From contig CAKUAK010000013.1 of the NCBI GenBank assembly GCA_934636325.1, positions 1-10,431 on the forward strand: a stretch of 10,431 bases of DNA, in the 5' to 3' direction. A model generated the notes under the pieces. That model made no database searches. It had not been told where the DNA came from and worked only from the letters and a program-made list of their open reading frames with translations. Position numbers and translations under genes: made by a program. This DNA comes from an uncultured Eubacteriales bacterium. Its GTDB lineage: Bacteria > Bacillota > Clostridia > Oscillospirales > Butyricicoccaceae. Shown one piece after another: positions 5,396 to 10,431 of this stretch; the stretch's first letter is position 1; each line of letters opens with the position of its first letter.

Positions 5396-6097
5396 GTGAA
5401 CGACAGCAGCCTGCAATTTGACCGCACATGTCATGTACTGTATTCCCGTGCGTGCAAAAAACAGATAAAAAGCAAGATAGCCCTGCATTATCCGCCCGAA
5501 CAGCGCGAGGCCGTTTGGACCCAGGTGCAGCTCAAATATGTCGGCTTTATTTCCGGCTGGCGCACCGACCTCGGCGGCAAGAGCAACTTCCACAACGGGC
5601 CGGGAGGCAATTACGACTGTGTCGCGCTTATGGCATATTACACCGTCTGCAAAGAGGTGACCGGCCTTGCCGAGATCGAGGAGATGGAGAGCGAGCTCTT
5701 TCTGCCCGCCTTCCGCCGTCTCAGCTTCGTCGACTGCAATAAGCCATTCTTTAAAAGGCTGCTGCACAAAGCATTCATGAACGCCAAAAAGAGATGTGAT
5801 AAATGGGGCGATTTCAAGATGAACGTCGCGCCGTTCGATAAGGATAAACCGATATATTACGAGTTCACCGAATGCCCGGTGGCCGAGTTCGCAAAAGAGC
5901 ATGGGCTGCTGGAGATCATGCCTGCGCTGTGCAACCCCGATTTTAAGGGTATGGAGCTTATCCACGCGCGGCTGGTGCGAAAGACGACATGCGCCAACGG
6001 ATGCCGGTGCGATTACACCATCTGCGGCGATCGGGATCAATATCTGAAGGATCATCCCGAATATACAGACAAGGATGGATACAGGAGAAATCGTTAG
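5396..6097 (+). CDS. ATC-hydrolase family protein (PF14196-like), 233 aa
   Basis: The start is GTG 5396, with GAGAGGA at 5382-5388 eight bases upstream. The C-terminal half has the pattern I associate with the L-2-amino-thiazoline-4-carboxylic acid hydrolase family. ECPVAEFAKEHG carries Cys160, MPALCNPDF carries Cys179, and a closing ARLVRKTTCANGCRCDYTIC carries Cys199, Cys203, Cys205 and Cys210. A central NYDCVALMAYY (72-82) is also typical. The named reaction, known from Pseudomonas, opens L-ATC to N-carbamoyl-L-cysteine; most clostridial members are uncharacterised and may act on other substrates. The stop (6095-6097) overlaps the ribosome binding site of the next gene, so the two are translationally coupled. 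A damaged second family member lies at 6961-7453. Confidence 0.75.
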   Translation: MNDSSLQFDRTCHVLYSRACKKQIKSKIALHYPPEQREAVWTQVQLKYVGFISGWRTDLGGKSNFHNGPGGNYDCVALMAYYTVCKEVTGLAEIEEMESELFLPAFRRLSFVDCNKPFFKRLLHKAFMNAKKRCDKWGDFKMNVAPFDKDKPIYYEFTECPVAEFAKEHGLLEIMPALCNPDFKGMELIHARLVRKTTCANGCRCDYTICGDRDQYLKDHPEYTDKDGYRRNR

Positions 6098-6110
6098 GAG
6101 GGGTCGATTT

Positions 6111-6884
6111 ATGCTGTTTGAGACGATGGGAAGGCCGGGCGCGCCGGTCATACTCTTCTTTCACGCCATGGGGGTCGTCGGGTCGAGCAGCAGGCCGGTG
6201 GCGGAGTATCTTAAAGACAGATATTTCTGCATAATGCCGACCTCTACCGTATATTGCCCGGGGCAGAGATATAAGGACAAGGCCGATGAGATAAGGCAGG
6301 TCGAAGAGTTCCTTAAAGGGCAGGGGATAGATAAAATAACCCTTGTCGTCGCCTCATCCCTGGGGGCGGACCTGGCCATGGCGTTTTTGACCCGCACGGC
6401 GCTGCCGGTCGGGCATGTCTTTTTCGACGGAGGACAGTTCGCACAGATCGGAAAGGGTATGCGGAGGATCATGACGCCCTTTCTCTATCTGGCCATCAAG
6501 AGCCTTTACTGGTCAAAGGGAGGGACCCTTAAAAAGATCATGTGGTGCGACGATGCTTCGATAAAGCCGTATTTTATCGAAGCCGGAAGGGCGCTGACCT
6601 ACGGCAATATGCGCCGCCAGGTATCGGACAGTCTTGAGGATCGGCCTTTCCCGCCGCTGCCCGCCGAGGTCCAGCGCCATATGTTTTTCGAGTTCGGAAG
6701 CAAAGAGGATCATTTCAAATACCGCGATGCCGTTATGAAGGCCTATCCATACGGGAATTATCCGGTATTCGATGGTTTTGACCACATGCAGTATCAGATA
6801 CGCGACCCGAAGGGATTTGCCGAAATGCTCGATTCGGTCATAGAGAAAAACGCGATCCCGAGGCTCGATTTTCTGCTTGAATGA
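6111..6884 (+). CDS. Alpha/beta hydrolase, 257 aa
   Basis: The start is ATG 6111, with AGGAGGGG at 6096-6103 seven bases upstream. The earlier in-frame ATG at 6075 lies inside the previous gene and lacks such a site. The order of elements is that of an alpha/beta hydrolase. A first strand with an oxyanion HAMG loop (VILFFHAMG, 13-21) is followed by a nucleophile elbow ASSLG with Ser83, then Asp200 (GSKEDHF) and His225 (DGFDHMQY). It has no signal peptide, so it is cytoplasmic. The elbow has Ala in place of the first Gly, which occurs in this fold. Esterase, lipase or amidase activity is possible. Overlap of its ribosome binding site with the upstream stop makes it part of the same operon as the MBL-fold and ATC-hydrolase genes. 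Confidence 0.85.
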   Translation: MLFETMGRPGAPVILFFHAMGVVGSSSRPVAEYLKDRYFCIMPTSTVYCPGQRYKDKADEIRQVEEFLKGQGIDKITLVVASSLGADLAMAFLTRTALPVGHVFFDGGQFAQIGKGMRRIMTPFLYLAIKSLYWSKGGTLKKIMWCDDASIKPYFIEAGRALTYGNMRRQVSDSLEDRPFPPLPAEVQRHMFFEFGSKEDHFKYRDAVMKAYPYGNYPVFDGFDHMQYQIRDPKGFAEMLDSVIEKNAIPRLDFLLE

Positions 6885-6917
6885 TCCCGCAGCATTTGAT
6901 AAAATCATAATACAAGG

Positions 6918-6943
6918 CCGGGCGTATCGCATCGCCCGGTTTT
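6918..6943 (+). terminator. Probable terminator after the alpha/beta hydrolase gene
   Basis: CCGGGCG (6918-6924) pairs perfectly with CGCCCGG (6933-6939) around TATCGCAT, followed by TTTT. The T-run is short, so termination may be partial. It would split the cluster into a three-gene operon and a downstream pair. The GGAGGA of the next gene starts six bases later. Confidence 0.6.
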
Positions 6944-6960
6944 AAATTGGAGGATCTGTC

Positions 6961-7453
6961 ATGAAGTATTTTGGAATGCCGATGGGCATGTGGCTCCTGT
7001 TTGCGGGGTCGTTCCGTGATAAGCTGTCCGAAGTATTCGGGTATGACGCCGGAACGGCGGCCCGACGTAGAGCGCCTGACTGATTATTACGCAAAGGCCA
7101 TGATGACCCCGACCATGAAGTGGTTCTGCCGCAAGAGCGGCAAGAGCAAGTTCACCGCGAAAGATGTCGAGGGAATGAAGGCGACGGCCGCCCTGAAGGC
7201 TGCCGACCGCAACCCCTATTCATGGAATATGGAGTATTTTGAATATGCCGACGGAAGCGGATACGAGGCCAGATTCAGCAAATGCGGCATATGCGCTCTA
7301 ACAAGAAAGCTGGGGCTTTATGACCTGACCCCGGCCATGTGTCATCTTGATTATACGATGAGCGACGCAGGCGAAACGACAGATTTTGTCCGCCAATATA
7401 CTCTGGCCTCCGGCGGCCCGTACTGTGACTGCGGATATAAAAAGAAGGTGTGA
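6961..7453 (+). pseudogene. ATC-hydrolase family gene with internal deletion and frame break
   Basis: GGAGGA at 6949-6954 and ATG 6961 start a frame reading MKYFGMPMGMWLLFAGSF and DKLSEVFGYDAGTA, a typical family N terminus. It stops at TGA 7081-7083 after 40 codons. From about 7050 another frame carries the family's C-terminal half: ERRPDVERLTDYYAKAMMTP, then MKWFCRKSGKSKFTAKD, the CGIC pair, LTPAMCHLDYTM and GGPYCDCGYKKK, ending at TGA 7451-7453. Compared with the intact neighbour at 5396, about 45-50 codons are missing between the halves, including the counterpart of its NYDCVALMAYY motif. The C-terminal frame has an ATG at 7043 without a good ribosome binding site. It could make a 136-residue fragment, but probably not an active enzyme. 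Confidence 0.65.
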
Positions 7454-7454
7454 T

Positions 7455-7985
7455 ATGGGTATCGATATAGAGACCGAGCGCCTTTTCCTGCGCGAGCTTA
7501 CGCCGGGGGATGTCAACGCGCTGTATGCCGTTTTGGGTGATTCCGATATAATGCGCCACTATCCTTATACCTTTGATATGGATAGGGTAAAGCGGTGGAT
7601 AGACCGCAACATATCGCGGTACGAGGTCTTTGGATTCGGCCTGTGGGCCGTGTGCCTGAAGGAGACCGGCGAGATGATCGGAGACTGCGGGGTGACCATG
7701 CAGAATATCGACGGCGATATCCTGCCGGAGATCGGCTATCACATCGCAAAGGCCCATCAGCGGAAGGGCTATGCCGGTGAGGCCGCCAGGGCCTGCCGGG
7801 ACTGGTGCTTTTTCAATACGCCATTTAATAGGATATATTCGTATATGAAGAATGACAACATCCCTTCGTTGGCCACCGCGCGGTCAAACGGCATGAGCCT
7901 TATCAAGGAGTTCACCGACAGCGAGGGTGAACAGAGCGCTGCCTACTGCATCACACGCGGGGAATGGCTTGAAATGATCGAATAA
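7455..7985 (+). CDS. GNAT-family N-acetyltransferase (RimJ/RimL-like), 176 aa
   Basis: The start is ATG 7455, one base after the upstream stop, with GAAGG at 7444-7448. The longer in-frame start at 7386 lies inside the upstream gene. The N terminus IETERLFLRELTPGDV is typical of the RimJ/RimL branch. Motif A is EIGYHIAKAHQRKGYAGEA, with the acetyl-CoA-binding Q102-R-K-G-Y-A107. Motif B is YSYMKNDNIPSLATARSNGM (128-147). It transfers acetyl from acetyl-CoA to an amine, which may be a protein N terminus, an amino acid or a drug; the substrate is unknown. It is tightly coupled to the broken ATC-hydrolase gene and was probably co-translated with it. It is the last plus-strand gene before convergence with the MATE gene. 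Confidence 0.9.
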   Translation: MGIDIETERLFLRELTPGDVNALYAVLGDSDIMRHYPYTFDMDRVKRWIDRNISRYEVFGFGLWAVCLKETGEMIGDCGVTMQNIDGDILPEIGYHIAKAHQRKGYAGEAARACRDWCFFNTPFNRIYSYMKNDNIPSLATARSNGMSLIKEFTDSEGEQSAAYCITRGEWLEMIE

Positions 7986-7991
7986 TAAGAA

Positions 7992-8022
7992 CTCCCCCTT
8001 CGGTAGATATCCGGAAGGGGAG
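7992..8022. terminator. Hairpin between convergent genes
   Basis: CTCCCCCTTCGG (7992-8003) pairs with CCGGAAGGGGAG (8011-8022), allowing one bulged base, around TAGATAT. It lies between the GNAT stop (7985) and the MATE stop (8038) and probably serves both. The T-tracts on either side are weak (CTTTATAT on plus, TTCTTATTATT on minus). Confidence 0.65.
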
Positions 8023-8037
8023 ACTTTATATATCGGG

Positions 8038-9396
8038 TCATATCGTATTGGCGTCGGTCTGCCGCGCGGCCCGCATCATCCGGTAATATATCGGGATGAG
8101 CAGCGAACATGCACCCAGCCATGCGAGGGGGCTTGCAATGCATACCGACGTATAGCCTATGATCCGGGACAGCCCGACCGTCGCCGTTATGCGCATGACA
8201 AGCTCTATCATGCACGCCGCAAACGGGGCCCAGCCGTTCTGCATGCTCTGTATGGTTGTGCGGTAAACGGCAAGGAGACCGAGAAGAAAATAGAAGGGCG
8301 CAACGATGGTCAGATAAGCGTCGGAATAATGATATATCTCGGCTGTCGGAGAGGACATGAAGAGCCTGACGATCGGGTGGCGCAGCAGCAGTATTCCGAT
8401 GCACATTATAAGGTTGAAGCCTTCTGTCTGTATCAGCGACGCCCTGACGCCCGCGCGTATGCGGCCGGTCTTTCCGGCGCCGTAATTCTGGGCGACGTAA
8501 TTCGATATGGCCGACATCATGGCATTGTTGACCAGGACCGACAGCTGGTCGGCCTTCGAAGCGGCAGTATAGCCCGCAACGGCGTTGGTGCCGAGAGAGT
8601 TTACGACGGCCTGCATGGCCAGCTGGCCGATGCACATGACCGACATCTGAAAGCCCATGGGGAAGCCGATGCGCAGATGGGAGGAAACGACCCCATCAAG
8701 CTCGTGAAAGTCCCCGTGACGCAGCCGAAGAACAGGAAACTTCTTAAGTCCGACGGCAAGGCTGCAAAGGGCCGACAGCAGCTGTGAAAGCACCGTGGCC
8801 CAGGCCGCGCCGGCCACGCCCATTTTGAAGGACAGGATAAACAGAATATCGAGGAATATATTAAGGGCCGAAGAGAATATCAGGCAGTAAAGGGGCGTCC
8901 GGCTGTCGCCCAGGGCGCGCAGCATATTGGATATCATGTTGTAGAAAACCGTCGCGCCGGTCCCGGCGAGCACAACGAACATATATGAATATGCGTCGGC
9001 CGATATATCGGCGGGTATCTTCATGAGATCTATGATGTTATGGGAGAAGAAGCAGCACAGGGCGGTCAGCAGAGCCGCGAAGGCGGCGCTGAGAAGGGTA
9101 GATACGGCGGCACTTTTGCGCATGCCCCACTCGTCCTTTGCGCCGCAGCGCTGGCCGAGACAGATGCCGAAGCCGCCTGTAAAGCCGCCGATAAAGCAGA
9201 GTATGAAATATATGATGACGCTTGTAGAGCCGACGGCGGCAAGGGCGTCGGAGCCGAGGGTCTTGCCGACGATGACAGAATCGGCCAGCGTATAGAAGAG
9301 CTGAAAGAGATTACCGAGAATGACGGGCAGTGCGAACTTCAAAAGTGAGCCGAAAGGGTCGCCGACAGTAAGATCCATATCCTTTGGGTGCTTCAT
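8038..9396 (-). CDS. MATE-family multidrug/metabolite exporter, 452 aa
   Basis: The start is ATG at 9396-9394, preceded on the minus strand by AAGGAGG (9412-9406) nine bases upstream. The length of 452 residues and about twelve hydrophobic segments fit the family. The MATE signature is near the N terminus: PVILGNLFQLFYTLADSVIVGK, then GSDALAAVGS (residues 24-57). The repeat of this pattern in the second half (IGFPMGFQMSVMCIGQLAMQ and NAVAGYTAASKADQLS) shows the usual two-fold design. The half-repeat boundary lies around residue 240. MATE proteins expel cationic drugs or metabolites using Na+ or H+ gradients. It is divergent from an AraC-type regulator with only 71 bases between the starts, so that regulator is the likely controller. 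Confidence 0.93.
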   Translation of the reverse strand: MKHPKDMDLTVGDPFGSLLKFALPVILGNLFQLFYTLADSVIVGKTLGSDALAAVGSTSVIIYFILCFIGGFTGGFGICLGQRCGAKDEWGMRKSAAVSTLLSAAFAALLTALCCFFSHNIIDLMKIPADISADAYSYMFVVLAGTGATVFYNMISNMLRALGDSRTPLYCLIFSSALNIFLDILFILSFKMGVAGAAWATVLSQLLSALCSLAVGLKKFPVLRLRHGDFHELDGVVSSHLRIGFPMGFQMSVMCIGQLAMQAVVNSLGTNAVAGYTAASKADQLSVLVNNAMMSAISNYVAQNYGAGKTGRIRAGVRASLIQTEGFNLIMCIGILLLRHPIVRLFMSSPTAEIYHYSDAYLTIVAPFYFLLGLLAVYRTTIQSMQNGWAPFAACMIELVMRITATVGLSRIIGYTSVCIASPLAWLGACSLLIPIYYRMMRAARQTDANTI

Positions 9397-9410
9397 ATCA
9401 AATATCCTCC

Positions 9411-9439
9411 TTGCGTCCGAGGGGCACGGGTTATATAAT
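9411..9439 (+). promoter_or_regulatory. Promoter of the AraC-type regulator
   Basis: TTGCGT (9411-9416) and TATAAT (9434-9439) have a 17-base spacer. The predicted transcription start near 9446 makes the ATG at 9450 almost leaderless and rules out a start at 9384. The -35 overlaps the MATE ribosome binding site on the other strand. Confidence 0.55.
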
Positions 9440-9467
9440 CATAAAAAAGATGTTTGAGGTGCGGGCG

Positions 9468-10385
9468 GTGGCTTTGAAAAGAATTTTAGTCGACGACGCC
9501 GGAAGGGAGCTCGTGCGGCACGGCACGGACGGCTTTCCGATGACGGTCAATCATGACGATCTGTGGGCCTTTGAGGGCAGGAGCGTCCCGATACACTGGC
9601 ACGACGATATCGAGATAAGCCTGCCGCGGGAGGGCGAGGCGATATATCAGATATACAACCATATCTGCACCGTGCATCCGGGTCAGGCGCTTGTCATAAA
9701 CCGCAGCGTCCCGCACAGCTGTCATTCGCCAAATGATAGCCGCGCCCGATATACGACCATACTCGTGCGTCCCGATCTGCTTTACGGTCAGCCGGGCTGC
9801 GATATAGAGCGCGAGTGCTTCAGACCATTTCTCGGCAATGCCGCGCTGCCGTTTATCATGCTGGGCGGTGCGGAGAAGGCCGGGGGAGTAGCCATTGATA
9901 TCTTCAATCGGGTCGAGAGGGCCTTTGACGCCCGGCCGGAATGCTGGAAGCTGACCGTAAAGGGCCTTTTGTGTCAGGCCTTCGGGGAGATACTGCCGAT
10001 GTGCGTCGGGCGGGGAACAAAAGTCCAGCCATCCGGCTCTGCCGAGCTGGAACGCCTCGGAAGGCTGCTTGGGTATATAGAAGAGACTTATCAGTCCCCG
10101 GTATCCCTCGAGGCTCTGGCCTGCCGGGTGCATCTGTCGCGCGAGGCCTGCTGCCGGTTTTTCAAGAGGATGACCGGCAAGACAATCACGGCTTATCTTG
10201 AGGAATACCGCGCCGACAGGAGCCTCCATCTCGTTCAGAGCCGGCAGTATTCGATGGCGATGATCGCCGACATGGTCGGCTTCAGCAATGCCAGCCGGTT
10301 CGCGCGGGCTTTCCGCGCCAGATTCGGGTTGAACCCCGGCGAGTATTGCGGAGCAAGGCTCGAAAAGGACCGGGACGATATTTAG
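9468..10385 (+). CDS. AraC-family transcriptional regulator, about 305 aa
   Basis: I place the start at GTG 9468, eight bases after GAGG at 9456-9459. TTG 9474 (which would read MKRILVDD) and ATG 9450 are alternatives, and the promoter at 9411-9439 excludes earlier ones. The N-terminal part is a cupin-like sensor: HWHDDIEISLPREGEA, a CTVHPGQALVINRSVPHSCHSP strand set and YTTILVRPDLLYG. The C terminus has two helix-turn-helix units, SLEALACRVHLSREACCRFFKRMTG (about 213-237) and IADMVGFSNASRFARAFRARFGLNPGEY (about 266-293), the standard AraC/XylS pair. It probably binds a small molecule and controls the divergent MATE gene, its own promoter, or both. Confidence 0.9.
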   Translation: MALKRILVDDAGRELVRHGTDGFPMTVNHDDLWAFEGRSVPIHWHDDIEISLPREGEAIYQIYNHICTVHPGQALVINRSVPHSCHSPNDSRARYTTILVRPDLLYGQPGCDIERECFRPFLGNAALPFIMLGGAEKAGGVAIDIFNRVERAFDARPECWKLTVKGLLCQAFGEILPMCVGRGTKVQPSGSAELERLGRLLGYIEETYQSPVSLEALACRVHLSREACCRFFKRMTGKTITAYLEEYRADRSLHLVQSRQYSMAMIADMVGFSNASRFARAFRARFGLNPGEYCGARLEKDRDDI

Positions 10386-10386
10386 C

Positions 10387-10431
10387 ATGGATACTATAGA
10401 TCGATGGCAGGGCACATGCGATTCAGTTATT
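10387..10431 (+). CDS. Possible start of a next gene, cut by the window edge
   Basis: ATG 10387 lies one base after the regulator's TAG and stays open for 15 codons to the end (MDTIDRWQGTCDSVI). The tight spacing suggests an operon partner. No ribosome binding site is well placed (AAGGA at 10365-10369 is too far), and the fragment is too short to name. Confidence 0.3.
   Translation, partial: MDTIDRWQGTCDSVI

Noticed and set aside
4500..5429. 309-codon open frame on the minus strand
   Set aside because: It is antisense to the MBL-fold gene, has no recognisable domain, and the plus strand has intact metal-binding motifs and a ribosome site.
5363..6151. 262-codon open frame on the minus strand
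   Set aside because: Shadow of the ATC-hydrolase gene, whose plus-strand product has family motifs and proper operon spacing.
9486..10415. 309-codon open frame on the minus strand
   Set aside because: Shadow of the AraC-type regulator; its helix-turn-helix motifs are all on the plus strand.
1..10431. CRISPR array or defence system
   Set aside because: No regularly spaced repeats, cas, restriction or toxin-antitoxin genes are visible; the only tandem repeat is the two-copy one at 3127-3148.

Overview
The window looks like chromosome from an anaerobic Firmicute of class Clostridia (Oscillospirales or a similar lineage is my best guess). The signs are the B. subtilis-like tRNA sequences with encoded CCA, a secreted transglutaminase-like protein with SLH repeats, strong GGAGG-type ribosome binding sites, frequent TTG and GTG starts, and short rho-independent terminators. 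No rRNA or marker gene fixes the genus.

Layout: (1) 1-215 is the 3' end of prmA. (2) 216-1299 holds a promoter, a structured leader, an eight-segment membrane protein of unknown function and a strong terminator. (3) 1336-2646 encodes an exported transglutaminase-like/SLH protein. (4) 2650-3014 is a tRNA operon (Met-CAT, Glu-TTC, Val-CAC) with a near-consensus promoter and a terminator. (5) About 3020-4148 is a scar of mobile DNA downstream of tRNA-Val. It holds a C-terminal stub of a tyrosine recombinase, an internal fragment of an MMPL/RND-type exporter on the same strand, and a 3' gene fragment on the opposite strand with its own terminator. (6) 4149-4496 is a structured non-coding leader. 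(7) 4497-7985 is a same-strand cluster: MBL-fold hydrolase, ATC-hydrolase family protein, alpha/beta hydrolase, a second ATC-hydrolase family gene that is broken, and a GNAT acetyltransferase. (8) 8038-9396 (minus) is a MATE exporter, divergent from an AraC-type regulator at 9468-10385. A possible next gene opens at 10387.

The most interesting part is region 7. Three hydrolase folds and an acetyltransferase sit with two PF14196-like proteins, which suggests an uncharacterised small-molecule (thiazoline- or cysteine-like, or amide) degradation or detoxification route. One of the two paralogs has lost about 45-50 codons and its frame while keeping an excellent ribosome binding site. The MATE/AraC pair next door could export and sense a related compound, but the sequence does not prove that link. 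I found no CRISPR array, complete transposase or restriction/defence system.
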